A DNA stretch of 64,000 nt from Zoogloea oleivorans (GTDB lineage Bacteria; Pseudomonadota; Gammaproteobacteria; Burkholderiales; Rhodocyclaceae): NCBI GenBank assembly GCA_030157785.1, contig JAOAUC010000055.1, positions 372,001-436,000 on the forward strand, given 5' to 3'. Shown here in pieces: positions 45,961 to 56,592 of this stretch (position 1 is its first letter; each line of letters starts with the position of its first letter). The notes beneath the pieces were generated by a model, which saw only the letters and a program-made list of their open reading frames with translations, had not been told where the DNA came from and ran no database searches. Position numbers and translations under genes: made by a program.

Positions 45961-46932
45961 TTAAAGTCGGGAAAGGGCGGCCTCGAGGCGGGCCCACTCG
46001 ATGTCATGGCCCGGCAGGCCGAAGCGTAGCCCGGCCGGGGCTTCGAACAGGCGGGTCAGGATGCCCTGCTCCGCCAGACGCATATGGATCACCGCCGCAT
46101 CGGGGGTCGGCCGCCACTGGAACAGCGCCGTTCCGGCACCGCCGGCGAGTCCGTGGCGGTCGAGCAAGAGGCCCAACCGGCGGCTGTCGGCGGCGAGACG
46201 CTCCCGCGCCGCTGCCTGCCAGGCCCGGTCGGCCAGCGCCGCGGCCGTCACCGCCCGCGCCGGACCTGAGACTGCCCACGGCCCGAGGCGTTCCGCCAGC
46301 TGTTCAAGAAGCGCCGCCTCGGCAAACACAAAGCCGACCCGCGCGCCGGCCAGACCAAAAAACTTGCCGATCGAACGCAGCACCACCAGCCCGGGACGCC
46401 CGGCCAGCGGCACGAAGCTGGCGGCCGTCTCGGCATCGAGGAACGCCTCATCGACGATCAAACGACCGCCGCGGGCGGCCAGCCCGGCATGCCAGGCGAG
46501 GAGCTGTTCGCGGGGAAAAAGCTGGCCGTCCGGGTTGTTCGGCTGGACGAGGAGCAGGGTGTCGGCCGCACCGACAGCCGCATCGATCTCCGCCGCGGGC
46601 AGTGCAGAAACCTGATGATTGCGCCAGGCGTAGGGATGTTCGGCATAGGTGGGCGCCAGCGTAATCACCCGCCCGGCCGGAAAGCAGGCCGGCAAGGCCT
46701 GGATGGCCGCCTGCGAGCCGGCCACCGGCAGCAAGTTCGGGCTGCCGTAGAAAGCCGCTGCCGCGGCCTCCAGCCCGTCATCCGCCTCCGGCAGGCGTTG
46801 CCACACATCCGGCGCCAGTGGCGGAACCGGCCAGGCCTGTGGATTGATGCCTGTGGACAGATCCACCCAATCAGCCAGCGCAATCCCGTAACGCTGCGCC
46901 GCAGCGCGCAACCTCCCGCCGTGCTCAAGCAT
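45961..46932 (-). CDS. cobD: Threonine-phosphate decarboxylase (PLP enzyme)
   Basis: 323 residues, aminotransferase fold type I. Start [16 protein letters not shown] and [14 protein letters not shown] are typical; the PLP lysine is in [16 protein letters not shown], with [10 protein letters not shown] and the aspartate of [10 protein letters not shown]. It makes (R)-1-amino-2-propanol O-2-phosphate for the cobalamin lower-ligand arm. The gene overlaps the end of cbiB by 8 bp. The name cobC is used in other nomenclature. Confidence 0.9.
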   Translation of the reverse strand: MLEHGGRLRAAAQRYGIALADWVDLSTGINPQAWPVPPLAPDVWQRLPEADDGLEAAAAAFYGSPNLLPVAGSQAAIQALPACFPAGRVITLAPTYAEHPYAWRNHQVSALPAAEIDAAVGAADTLLLVQPNNPDGQLFPREQLLAWHAGLAARGGRLIVDEAFLDAETAASFVPLAGRPGLVVLRSIGKFFGLAGARVGFVFAEAALLEQLAERLGPWAVSGPARAVTAAALADRAWQAAARERLAADSRRLGLLLDRHGLAGGAGTALFQWRPTPDAAVIHMRLAEQGILTRLFEAPAGLRFGLPGHDIEWARLEAALSRL

Positions 46933-47863
46933 GGGTCAGCACGCTCACTGCCGAAACCACCAGCAGCCACAGCCAGACACTGTTCTGCACCAGCACCAGG
47001 GCCTTGTCGATATCGGCAGCCTTGGGCGGCTTGCCGGCGCCCAGCGGCGGGCGCTCCTCCAGCTGACCGTGGTAGATGGCCGGACCGCCGAGGGCCAAAT
47101 CCAGCGCACCGGCACCGGCGGACATCACCGGGCCGGCATTGGGGCTGTCCCAGGTCGGCGCCTGGGTACGCCAGCAGCGCAGGGCATTGGAAGTGTGGCC
47201 AAGCAGGGCGTAGCTGAGGGCCGTCAGGCGGGCCGGAACGTAGTTGAGCACATCGTCGATGCGCGCCGCCGCCCAGCCGAAACGCAGGTAGCGCTCAGTG
47301 CGGTAGCCCCACATGGCGTCAAGAGTGTTGGCCAGGCGGAACATCAGCGCCCCCGGCCCGCCCAGCACGGCAAACCAGAACAGCGCGCCGAAGATGGCAT
47401 CGTTGCCGTTTTCCAGCACCGATTCGACAGTCGCCTTGGCCACGCCGGTTTCGTCTAGTTCGGTCGTATCGCGGGAGACGATCCACGACAAACGCTGGCG
47501 GGCGCCGGGCAGGTCACCGGCCAGCAGCGGCGTCGCCACCGCCCGGGCGTGCTCGGCCAGGCTGCGGCTGCCGATGGCGAAATACAGCAGGCCGACATCG
47601 AGCATCAGCCCCAGCCACAGGTTGCCGGTGCGCAGGGAGCCGGCCAGCGCCACCCACGGCAGCACCGCCGCGCTCCAGGCCAGCAGCCCCACGCCACGGC
47701 TGGCGCCGAGGCGCCGGAACAGCCGCTCTACTGCAGAGGCATAGCGACCAAAGCCAACCAGCGGGTGAAAGCGACTCGGCTCGCCAAGCAGGCGGTCGAG
47801 AATCAGGCCCAGCGCCATCGGAATGGCAATCGGGAAGAGGGCGGCGAGGTGCAGGACGGACAT
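46925..47863 (-). CDS. cbiB: Adenosylcobinamide-phosphate synthase CbiB
   Basis: 312 residues with four or five membrane segments. The conserved [60 protein letters not shown] and [18 protein letters not shown] regions identify the enzyme that joins the aminopropanol phosphate arm to adenosylcobyric acid. ATG at 47863 is only 40 bp from the divergent cobQ start. Confidence 0.92.
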   Translation of the reverse strand: MSVLHLAALFPIAIPMALGLILDRLLGEPSRFHPLVGFGRYASAVERLFRRLGASRGVGLLAWSAAVLPWVALAGSLRTGNLWLGLMLDVGLLYFAIGSRSLAEHARAVATPLLAGDLPGARQRLSWIVSRDTTELDETGVAKATVESVLENGNDAIFGALFWFAVLGGPGALMFRLANTLDAMWGYRTERYLRFGWAAARIDDVLNYVPARLTALSYALLGHTSNALRCWRTQAPTWDSPNAGPVMSAGAGALDLALGGPAIYHGQLEERPPLGAGKPPKAADIDKALVLVQNSVWLWLLVVSAVSVLTHA

Positions 47864-47903
47864 GGGATAATCAGAAACTTTTTTGCACTCTGGATTGTAA
47901 GTC

Positions 47904-49415
<1,512 letters not shown>

Positions 49416-49447
49416 CCGTTCACCCGCCCCTCTCTAACATTCCCGCA

Positions 49448-49642
49448 ATGGACGCCGAACTCGCCTCTCTCGAACAAAAGCTCGACCAGCTGATCCGCAA
49501 ATGCGCTGCAGCCCAGGCCGAAAACCGTAACCTGCGGGAGCAAGTCACGACCCTCGAAAACGCCAACCGCGAACTCACCGACAAGGTCGGGCTCGCCAGT
49601 AGTCGTCTCGAGGCCCTACTCGCCCGCATCCCCGAGGCCTGA
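49448..49642 (+). CDS. Small coiled-coil cell-division-type protein, ZapB-like
   Basis: 64 residues, almost entirely one coiled coil (SLEQKLDQLIRKCAAAQAEN, then heptads to KVGLASSRLEALLARI). Such proteins precede zapA in many beta- and gammaproteobacteria and are annotated as ZapB-like or TIGR02449. It is followed by zapA after 3 bp, so both are co-transcribed. The exact partner is inferred from position. Confidence 0.78.
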   Translation: MDAELASLEQKLDQLIRKCAAAQAENRNLREQVTTLENANRELTDKVGLASSRLEALLARIPEA

Positions 49643-49645
49643 TCC

Positions 49646-49930
49646 ATGGAACAGCTCGACATCAAGCTTCTCGGCCGCGAATATCGCGTCGCCTGCAAGC
49701 CGGAAGAAAAAGACGCCCTGCTCGCCGCGGTGACCTATCTCGACGACAAAATGCGTGACCTCGCCGAAAAAACCAACTCGGCCGGCGAGCGTCTGGCGGT
49801 CATGACCGCTCTCAACGTCACCCATGAATTTCTACAATTTCAGCGTGCCGGCGGGTTTGACATCCCGACGCTCAAGCGTAGAATCGAACACATCAACGGT
49901 CGCCTCGACGGCGCCCTGGCAGAGCTCTAA
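49646..49930 (+). CDS. zapA: Cell division protein ZapA
   Basis: 94 residues. LDIKLLGREYRVACKPEEKD at 4-23 and LDDKMRDLAEKTNSAGERLA mark ZapA, which binds FtsZ and stabilises the Z-ring at mid-cell. The remaining C-terminal part is helical for tetramer formation. The 6S RNA follows 50 bp downstream, as in many proteobacteria. Confidence 0.93.
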   Translation: MEQLDIKLLGREYRVACKPEEKDALLAAVTYLDDKMRDLAEKTNSAGERLAVMTALNVTHEFLQFQRAGGFDIPTLKRRIEHINGRLDGALAEL

Positions 49931-49980
49931 AGGCTCTTCCGAGGCCCTAGGAATACTGGGTCACCCAAGGTTTGATTAAT

Positions 49981-50157
49981 CCCCTGCGGTGTTGGTTAAG
50001 GCTGTAAATTCCTTGAACCAATGTCTTCGTGACATGGGTCGCTGCCCATAGAAACTGCTGGTGTGCGCGCTCCTCGTCGAGTGTGCCTGATGCGGAAGGA
50101 ATGCGACCTCCCTGAACTCCGGTTCAGGATGAAAGCCTGACGGCATGCGCGGGGGAC
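49981..50157 (+). ncRNA. ssrS: 6S RNA (ssrS)
   Basis: A 177-base non-coding stretch directly after zapA, the conserved place of 6S RNA. Its ends pair: CCCCTGCG at the start with CGCGGGG near the end (one bulge), and the interior can fold into a long interrupted hairpin (CCTTGAACCAATG facing GAACTCCGGTTCAGGAT) that mimics an open promoter. 6S RNA binds the sigma-70 RNA polymerase in stationary phase. Ends are estimated from the closing stem. Confidence 0.75.
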
Positions 50158-50162
50158 CCTAC

Positions 50163-50196
50163 AAAAAAAGCGCAGACAAAATGTCTGCGCTTTTTT
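50163..50196 (+). terminator. Terminator after 6S RNA
   Basis: GCGCAGACA pairs with TGTCTGCGC over a three-base loop, flanked by A7 and T6, giving an efficient intrinsic terminator that can also serve the opposite strand. Confidence 0.9.
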
Positions 50197-50259
50197 ACGT
50201 CTGCTTGTCACGCTCAACGCCGATCTGCGCCCCGCAGGGCGCCGGGCCGGAAAAAGCAA

Positions 50260-50715
50260 TCAGTCCGGAGCCTTGAAACCGGCACCTGCCTTGTTGGCCA
50301 GGAAAGCCACGGCGCGCTTCAACTCGCCTTCGGTCAGATCGGCAGCACCGCCCTTCGGGGGCATCGCATTCTTGCCGGCCGTGGCCGACTTCACCAGACC
50401 ATCGTAACCCAACGCAAGACGCGGCGCCCAGGCGGCCTTGTCACCCGCCTTCGGGGCACCCGCAGCGCCGCTCTCGTGGCAAGCACCACACACGGAAGCG
50501 TAAATGTCTTCACCCTTGCGGCTACCCGGCGCAACGGCAGGCGCAGCGGCCAGCACAACACTGGCCACCGGCTGGACCAGCTTGGCGGCGAGTTCTTCAT
50601 CGACGGCAGCTTTCTTGCCACAGCCCACAAGCTGGGTGGCCAGGGCGGCGACACCGATGGAAAGCGCGATCCGCGCGTAGGAACGAACGGGGGCAGAGCG
50701 ACGAAAATCCGACAT
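50260..50715 (-). CDS. Lipoprotein c-type cytochrome, cytochrome c5 family
   Basis: 151 residues. The leader ends in ATQLVGCGKK, a lipobox with acceptor cysteine, so the protein is membrane-anchored in the periplasm. Heme binding motif VCGACHESGAAGAPKAGDK (CxxCH) and the distal methionine in KNAMPPKGGAADL identify the c5 family. A likely electron carrier to an oxidase. ATG at 50715 begins the signal sequence. Confidence 0.9.
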   Translation of the reverse strand: MSDFRRSAPVRSYARIALSIGVAALATQLVGCGKKAAVDEELAAKLVQPVASVVLAAAPAVAPGSRKGEDIYASVCGACHESGAAGAPKAGDKAAWAPRLALGYDGLVKSATAGKNAMPPKGGAADLTEGELKRAVAFLANKAGAGFKAPD

Positions 50716-50857
50716 GCTGAATTCCTCGAGTACGGGCAAGATTGAATAAGGCATTGATTATAGCGGGGCTATTCATCTTCTGTCAGGACAAGCATGGACT
50801 CCACCGCCAAATCGCGCTATCCTGCGCGCCGCACAACGCAAAGTTGCGCACCACCGC

Positions 50858-50934
50858 GCGCCCGTAGCTCAGCTGGATAGAGTACTGCCCTCCGAAGGCA
50901 GGGGTCACTGGTTCGACTCCAGTCGGGCGCGCCA
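50858..50934 (+). tRNA. tRNA-Arg (anticodon CCG)
   Basis: 77 bases with encoded CCA. Acceptor GCGCCCG / CGGGCGC, discriminator G, D-arm GCTCAGCTGGATAGAGT, anticodon loop CTCCGAA, T-loop GGTTCGACTCC. Such tRNA genes are common integration targets; the accessory run begins 207 bp downstream. Confidence 0.96.
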
Positions 50935-50942
50935 CAATTTCA

Positions 50943-50975
50943 ATGGGTTAGATCAATCGATCTAACCCATTTTTG
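50943..50975 (+). terminator. Terminator after tRNA-Arg
   Basis: ATGGGTTAGATC (50943-50954) and GATCTAACCCAT (50959-50970) form a perfect 12-bp stem with a four-base loop, followed by TTTTT. Confidence 0.92.
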
Positions 50976-50990
50976 TTTTGTGCCCACGCC

Positions 50991-51133
50991 GTGACCAGCC
51001 CATGACTGGTCACTCATCATGGTTTCACCGCCCTGAAGGGTGCCCTCCCTCCCAAACAAGGTCTTTTTCGAAGACCGGTACCGCCAACCAAGCCCTCGCC
51101 AACGTCAATTCCAGTGATTACCACTGAAGGAGT
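50991..51133 (+). promoter_or_regulatory. Leader with three small hairpins before the SEDS-PBP operon
   Basis: GTGACCAG / CTGGTCAC (50991-50998 and 51006-51013), GGTCTT / AAGACC (51060-51065 and 51071-51076) and CAGTG / CACTG close to 51112-51126 are inverted repeats in the 200-bp leader. AAGGAG at 51127 is the ribosome binding site of the first gene. No clear sigma-70 promoter was found, so a dedicated sigma factor may be used. Confidence 0.4.
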
Positions 51134-51141
51134 TGATTGAC

Positions 51142-52815
51142 ATGGCTGACAGCACCGAACTTTCCGGCATTCACCGACCAGCGGGGGCACACGCCGGTTT
51201 CGAGCTTGCCCTGCTGCTGCTGACGATCCTCGTGCTTTATTACCTGAGTCTCGATCTGACGGCATCGGATGTCGTCGCGGGACGCAGCGACCGTTACATC
51301 GATGAGTCCAGCCGTGGTGCAGTGCGCATGCAATGGATCGCGCTGAACGCCGGAAAGTTGCTGGCCTTGCTTGCGCTCACAGGCTGGGGGGTCTTGATGG
51401 TCGGGCGGCAGGCAGGCTCCGCCCCGATGGCCTTTGGGCTGGGTTGTGCAATGTGGGCTGCCGGCGCCTATTTGTTCTACGGCGATGCCAGCCAGCCCCT
51501 CTGGCTGCTCGCCAGCGCCGTTTCTGCGGGCTGCTCGCTCCTGCTCAGAGGTCGATACGGATGCCAGCCGCTCCAGGCTCCTTCCAACCCGGCCATCTAT
51601 CCGGTCTTCGTATTGCTCTCGGGGCTGGGATGGTTGTGGCTGATCGACTTCTCATCCCAGGCGATGGCTCAGGAGCCCAATCCCTGGCTGGGCATGCGGC
51701 GCGCCGACCACATGCTGCTGGCTTTTTTCGTGATGACTACCGGAGCCGGAATCGCGCCGTGGCTGACTGGAGTTGCCGTACGTGCCCTGGCTCGCCTCGA
51801 TTCCGGCAGCCCCTTGTCGACGTCGCGGGCCGGGCACCTGCTCGGCTTTGTCGCCTGGGTGCTGATGGTCATCGCATTCTTCCAGTTCCGCAGGGCCTCC
51901 GGCGGGAACGCCGCAATTCAAGGTCTCACCTCGGAGCTTCTACGTGCCCCCGCCTATTTCCTGCTGGCGTGGGTGATGTACCGGTGGGGGCAAGGCCGCG
52001 ACTGGCAGCGCTGGCTGATCGGCGTCGGTACGGTCGGCATGCTGCTGGGCCTGGGTCTGGGCCGGACTCACGATGCCGGCCAGGTGCTGGTGGCGGCAGT
52101 GGCCACCTGCGCCCTCCTCGCCGGAGTGCTGGCTACGGCGCTTCATACCGGGACGAACAGGGCCCATGGCTGGGTGATCATCGGCGCAGCCATTTTCGGC
52201 GCCAGCCTTGTCGTGGGTGGTTTCGCCGCGCTTTATCAGTTGGAGCCCCTCTTTGCCGACATGCCGGGCATGACCCACATTGCCCTGCGCATAAGTGCCA
52301 TCAAGGCCGAGTTCACCGGCTACTACCAGTACCTCAGCGAACTCCGCTGGTTCATGGCTGACAGCCCGGCCTGGGGATATGGCCTGGGTCACACGCCCTA
52401 TTGCGGGACCTTGGCGCGCGTCGTTTCTGCCCAGGTTTGCCGCGGCCTCCCCAGGGAGGTGCCGTTCGACTATGTCTTTGCGGCCCTGGCGGGGATCTGG
52501 GGGCAGATCGGCGCGTGGGTAATCTGCGCCCTCACCGCCGCCTGGCTGGTCATGCTCTGCGGTCGCCCCCCCCTGCCCGAAACACACCCCCAGAAGCACT
52601 CCCAACAGTACGCCAACTGGATTGCCGTGTGCTTCTCCGGTGCGACCCTGGCCCAGTTGTTTGTCACCTGCCTTGGATCGCTGGGCGTCGTCCCCCTTAC
52701 CGGCATCACTTTCCCGCTGCTCAGCCATGGCGGTAGTTCACTGCTGGTTACCGCCATTGTTGCCTCCCTGGTCGTCAATCAGGTTCAAGCCCCGCAAAGG
52801 AAACCACTCCAATGA
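51142..52815 (+). CDS. SEDS family peptidoglycan glycosyltransferase (FtsW/RodA-like), divergent
   Basis: 557 residues with about 12-14 membrane segments, longer than RodA or FtsW (~370-420) by an extra N-terminal membrane block. Family signatures are VPFDYVFAALAGIWGQIGAW (carrying the likely catalytic aspartate) and PLTGITFPLLSHGGSSLLVT at the C-terminal end. SEDS proteins polymerise lipid II with a partner transpeptidase; here that partner is encoded next, overlapping by ATGA. ATG at 51142 is supported by AAGGAG at 51127. A run of eight C lies at 52566-52573. Confidence 0.85.
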   Translation: MADSTELSGIHRPAGAHAGFELALLLLTILVLYYLSLDLTASDVVAGRSDRYIDESSRGAVRMQWIALNAGKLLALLALTGWGVLMVGRQAGSAPMAFGLGCAMWAAGAYLFYGDASQPLWLLASAVSAGCSLLLRGRYGCQPLQAPSNPAIYPVFVLLSGLGWLWLIDFSSQAMAQEPNPWLGMRRADHMLLAFFVMTTGAGIAPWLTGVAVRALARLDSGSPLSTSRAGHLLGFVAWVLMVIAFFQFRRASGGNAAIQGLTSELLRAPAYFLLAWVMYRWGQGRDWQRWLIGVGTVGMLLGLGLGRTHDAGQVLVAAVATCALLAGVLATALHTGTNRAHGWVIIGAAIFGASLVVGGFAALYQLEPLFADMPGMTHIALRISAIKAEFTGYYQYLSELRWFMADSPAWGYGLGHTPYCGTLARVVSAQVCRGLPREVPFDYVFAALAGIWGQIGAWVICALTAAWLVMLCGRPPLPETHPQKHSQQYANWIAVCFSGATLAQLFVTCLGSLGVVPLTGITFPLLSHGGSSLLVTAIVASLVVNQVQAPQRKPLQ

Positions 52816-54713
52816 ACATCGGCGCAACTCACCTGACACCACACCGCTTGCTGGCAGCAATGGCGGCCATTGGCCTGGCGACCGTGGCCTTGTCGCAAGC
52901 GTGGAATTACACGCGCCCGCTCAAGCTCCACCATGACGGCCGCCCCAATCCCTGGCGCGGCTTGCCGGGGTGCATTTATCTCGCGGGCGAAGACCCTGAG
53001 GCCCCCCCCATCTACCGCCCCGAAGGCATCGCCATGCGCCTTTCCTGCGAAGCCACCCTGGGCCATGCGGCACAGCCGGCCTCCCGGTTGGCAGACCCCG
53101 GCGCGAGCGTTCGCAACGCTGTTCAGCCGTGGCTGGCCACGCCCGTCACGGCAAGCCCGGTGGATTCATCACAAAGCCGCGGCCTGGTGGCGAATGTGCC
53201 AGGCCGCGGCCTTGTCCGGAAAGGCGCGGACGTTGCCCTGACCATCGCCCCGACTGCACAAGCCCGGGCGCAACTGGTATTGAACTGCATGACGGGGCGA
53301 AAAGACGATTGCAGGACTGCAGGCATTGATGCCACCCGCTGGCAGTCCCTGCACGAGGGTGCGGCGGCCCGCAGTATCGCCATGGTGCAGGTGGATATCG
53401 CCACCGGAGCGATCGATGTCCTGGCCAGCGCCCGTTCCAGTTGCTTCGAGGCCGACGCCCGGGGCAAGTCCGGCGCGGAGCGCCCTGCAGATTGCCCCAC
53501 GCTCAGTCACGCCATGACGCCCCGGGCCGACTGGCTGGGCGACCTGGCTCTTGACCAGTACGCCATGCCGGGCAGCATCAACAAGCCGTGGATGATGCTT
53601 TCCATCCTTCGCGCCGGCAAAAACCATTTCGACCCCGGAATCGAAAGCGAAGTCCGCTGGCTCGAGCACACCCTGCGCACCTCCGACACACCGGCCCTGC
53701 TCGACCGCTTGCTGTGCCGCAAGCAAGGCTATGCGCACCCTTGCCCGCCGCAGGACAAGCTGTGGAGCACCGCCGTCGATCTCGGCCTGGACGGCACCAG
53801 CCACGACATTTTGCTGGGTGGCACGCAAGGCGGATTGATGCTCCCGGCCGGCCGTATCTATCAGCAAGCGGTTCATTCCCCGGGAAAGGTAATCTGGCAG
53901 CCCATTCCCTCACAGCCGATTCCGGCCGACCTGGCGCAAGAATGCGCGAGCCGGGGCTGGGAAATCTGCCGTGGCGACTATCTCGCACGGGTGTTGTCGG
54001 AACTCTGGGGGGCCGGGTCAAGTGCGGCAAGCCCCGTCGCGGTAGCAAGTGCCTACGCCCGCCTGGCACAAGCAGCGAACGACCAGCGCGACACGCCCCC
54101 GATTCATCTTGTGGCGCGCGTCGAAACGGGCAAAGGCATCCAACTTCCCGAACCCGCGACACGGCGCGTGATTGATCCCGTGCACGCACGCCTGATTCTT
54201 GGCGGCCTGTCTCAAACCCACCTGTCCAGCGAGTCGCAAGGACGGAAATGGACCGGGACCACACACAGCGCCTGCGCGGCCGTGTTCGGGGTGACGCCAT
54301 GCAACGGCATGCGCAACGTGGCTTCCAAAACAGGCACGCCGGGACTCCGTCATGACCAACTGAAATGGCCCGACCGGCTCGCGCACTGCACCCAGGTCGA
54401 TGCGCAGATTGCACGGGCCGACGCCAATGCTACAAGGCCCGCCCCCGCCTTGCGGGCCGAGCAGGCCCGCTGCAAGGCCGTGCCCTACAAATGGGTCGCC
54501 ATGCTGAGCAAAGCCAGTTCAAACCCTGACGCCCCCTACACGAAGGCAATTGTCATCCTCAGCGAGCGCAACTGGTACCGCGACGGCTTTGTCGATTCAA
54601 AGGACGATCGTGGCAGCCCCAACATCAGTGCCGAAGTGGCATTTCGCTACCTTAAAGGCTTGCCCGGCTTCCAGGCCGAGGCAAAGCAGGAGCCCGTCGG
54701 GAGCCCGAAATGA
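52812..54713 (+). CDS. Penicillin-binding transpeptidase, class B-like, divergent
   Basis: 633 residues. One N-terminal membrane anchor (LLAAMAAIGLATVALSQAW), then a periplasmic chain. The transpeptidase serine is in YAMPGSINKPWMML (S255, K258) and the third motif is SKTGTPG (K506-T507-G508). The region ELWGAGSSAASPVAVASAYA matches the helix before motif three in PBPs. The S-x-N motif is not evident, and the usual dimerisation domain is short or absent. It pairs with the SEDS protein to cross-link new peptidoglycan. The stop overlaps the next gene (ATGA). Confidence 0.82.
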   Translation: MNIGATHLTPHRLLAAMAAIGLATVALSQAWNYTRPLKLHHDGRPNPWRGLPGCIYLAGEDPEAPPIYRPEGIAMRLSCEATLGHAAQPASRLADPGASVRNAVQPWLATPVTASPVDSSQSRGLVANVPGRGLVRKGADVALTIAPTAQARAQLVLNCMTGRKDDCRTAGIDATRWQSLHEGAAARSIAMVQVDIATGAIDVLASARSSCFEADARGKSGAERPADCPTLSHAMTPRADWLGDLALDQYAMPGSINKPWMMLSILRAGKNHFDPGIESEVRWLEHTLRTSDTPALLDRLLCRKQGYAHPCPPQDKLWSTAVDLGLDGTSHDILLGGTQGGLMLPAGRIYQQAVHSPGKVIWQPIPSQPIPADLAQECASRGWEICRGDYLARVLSELWGAGSSAASPVAVASAYARLAQAANDQRDTPPIHLVARVETGKGIQLPEPATRRVIDPVHARLILGGLSQTHLSSESQGRKWTGTTHSACAAVFGVTPCNGMRNVASKTGTPGLRHDQLKWPDRLAHCTQVDAQIARADANATRPAPALRAEQARCKAVPYKWVAMLSKASSNPDAPYTKAIVILSERNWYRDGFVDSKDDRGSPNISAEVAFRYLKGLPGFQAEAKQEPVGSPK

Positions 54714-55015
54714 CCGCCTGCGCACTCAAGACCACCGACCACTGGCCAGCGGACAACTGGCCGCACCTGACCGAACAGATCCGGCAGCATATCAACGACC
54801 TGAGTTTTCGCTTCGCCGGGCACTGGCAGCCCCGGCATGTGCGGATCGATGTTCCCTCCTTTCTGGCCGAGCAATCGCCAGACCAGTACGCCCCGCTGCT
54901 CAAGTGGATGACCGGGCAGAAACTGTTCTATCAACTGCTGGGCAGCACCCGACAAGACGTGCGTGTAGAAATTTCCGGCCCGGGCACCGCCATCCCGGGC
55001 AACCGGTACGTTTAA
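54710..55015 (+). CDS. Small protein of unknown function in the cell-wall signalling operon
   Basis: 101 residues, not recognised. Contains WPHLTEQIRQHINDLSFRFA and the run VRIDVPSFLAEQSPDQYAPL; cytoplasmic in appearance, no signal or membrane segment, two tryptophans near the start. Translationally coupled to the transpeptidase gene, and followed by the FHA gene after 60 bp, so it probably acts in the same system. Confidence 0.7.
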   Translation: MTACALKTTDHWPADNWPHLTEQIRQHINDLSFRFAGHWQPRHVRIDVPSFLAEQSPDQYAPLLKWMTGQKLFYQLLGSTRQDVRVEISGPGTAIPGNRYV

Positions 55016-55075
55016 CTACTCGCAAGCCATCCCTTGTCGTCGTTTGACGGCCCTTTATTCAAGGAGTCTTCCATC

Positions 55076-56587
55076 ATGAACGTAATTGAACGCTTCTTTC
55101 GCTTCAGCAAGACGGCCCCGTCTTCCTGCCTCGAACCCGCGATCGGCAACGGCTTCGCGGCAGGCACCGAACCTGCCGACGCGGTTGATCACCAGGGCCG
55201 TGACCCACACGTCAAAGTCAGCGGCAACGGCGCGAGCCGCCCACCGGCACGCGGTGCGCTCGTACCGCGCTCGCTGATCCGCGCCCTCAACGATTATGTG
55301 CGCCAAGAGATCGAACCCCTGGTTGAGCTCAATCCCCACATGCGCTTCCAGATTCATGAAATCGTTACGCGCATGACGCCCGAGAACTTCATTTTGCTTG
55401 AGCCGCTGACCCGCTTGCCGGAACGCTCCCGCAGCAACGTGGGCGAGCAATGCATCAAGGAAGCGAACGGGGCAGGCATGCTCGATCGTAACCGCTACTA
55501 CGGCTGGACGATCAAGCAGGACAGCACCGGACCTGACGCCCAGGTCTATACCCAGGTCGCGGGCACCGGCTTCGAAAACTGCAAACTGGACTTCATGTTC
55601 TACGGCGACTGGATCGAGGTCGACGAGTCACTGGAGCCCGCCGCACCGGTAGCCGGAAAACCAGCCCTTGCGACGCACAGCGATAGGGGCATCACTCCCT
55701 CCAGAAGTGCAGATGAGCACCACGTGGCGCAAGGTCCGGCCCTCCTCAGCCTGACGGCAAACAACCCGGATGGCACGTTGCGGAGCCTTGAAATCCACAA
55801 TGCGCGCGATCTGCCGACCCTGATCGGACGCGGCAGCGCCTGTGATTTTGGCCTGGACAACCCCTACATCGCACGCCAGCACGCCCGCATCGATTTCGAT
55901 GCCCGAACCGGTCAACTCACGATCCAGAACTGCAGTGACAAGGGGCTCCATATTCAGAACCCCGACGGACGCATCACCCGTATCGCGCAAGGGGCAACCG
56001 AGGCCCTGCCCGGGCCGCATGGCATGATCCTGCTTTCGCCCACGGCCAACGGCCAGTCGGCGCGTATCCAGTATGCGTGCGCGCGCGCCGCGGCAGATGA
56101 CATGAGCACCCTCTTGCCGCCCACAGCCACAGCACAGCAAACGGCGAATCAGGAAACCATTGCAATCGACGACAGACCGGGCGTTGAGAGCGCCGAAACA
56201 ATCATGCCGGGCGGTTCCGGGGTGCTCGCCTGGGTCGAGGTTCGCTACGCGAACGGGCAGCTTCAACGGCAGGCCATCACGCATACCCCCTTTGTCATTG
56301 GACGCGATCCAAAGAGCTCCAGCGGCATGACCATCGACGATCCGGGCTCGCATGTCTCGCGCCGACATCTCGTGATCGAAAAGCGCCAGGCCGGTGCATT
56401 CCTCACCGAGAACCTGGCCTACGGGCAATCTGGCACCTGGCGCGCTGGCGGGGACGCCATCGGCCCCCGGTTTGTGTGGCGTCCCGAACGGGGAAGTGCC
56501 GGCAGTGACAGCCACCCCGGTGCAGGCTGGCTCTGCCTCGCGGGTCAGGCAGAAGCATCCGTGCAGGTTCGTCTGCTGACGGCCTGA
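55076..56587 (+). CDS. Protein with two FHA domains
   Basis: 503 residues. A 200-residue N-terminal part of unknown fold (LVPRSLIRALNDYVRQEIEP) is followed by two FHA phosphothreonine-binding domains: one with LIGRGSACDFGLDNPYIARQ (from residue 248) and one with FVIGRDPKSSSGMTIDDPGS and HVSRRHLVIEK (from 406). FHA domains bind kinase-phosphorylated proteins. AAGGAG at 55061 supports the ATG at 55076. The kinase and phosphatase genes lie downstream, suggesting it is their target or adaptor. Confidence 0.85.
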   Translation: MNVIERFFRFSKTAPSSCLEPAIGNGFAAGTEPADAVDHQGRDPHVKVSGNGASRPPARGALVPRSLIRALNDYVRQEIEPLVELNPHMRFQIHEIVTRMTPENFILLEPLTRLPERSRSNVGEQCIKEANGAGMLDRNRYYGWTIKQDSTGPDAQVYTQVAGTGFENCKLDFMFYGDWIEVDESLEPAAPVAGKPALATHSDRGITPSRSADEHHVAQGPALLSLTANNPDGTLRSLEIHNARDLPTLIGRGSACDFGLDNPYIARQHARIDFDARTGQLTIQNCSDKGLHIQNPDGRITRIAQGATEALPGPHGMILLSPTANGQSARIQYACARAAADDMSTLLPPTATAQQTANQETIAIDDRPGVESAETIMPGGSGVLAWVEVRYANGQLQRQAITHTPFVIGRDPKSSSGMTIDDPGSHVSRRHLVIEKRQAGAFLTENLAYGQSGTWRAGGDAIGPRFVWRPERGSAGSDSHPGAGWLCLAGQAEASVQVRLLTA

Positions 56588-56592
56588 TCATC

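Noticed and set aside
47864-47903. Cobalamin riboswitch in front of the cobalamin genes
   Set aside because: The divergent gap is only 40 bp, far too short, and no B12 box was seen.
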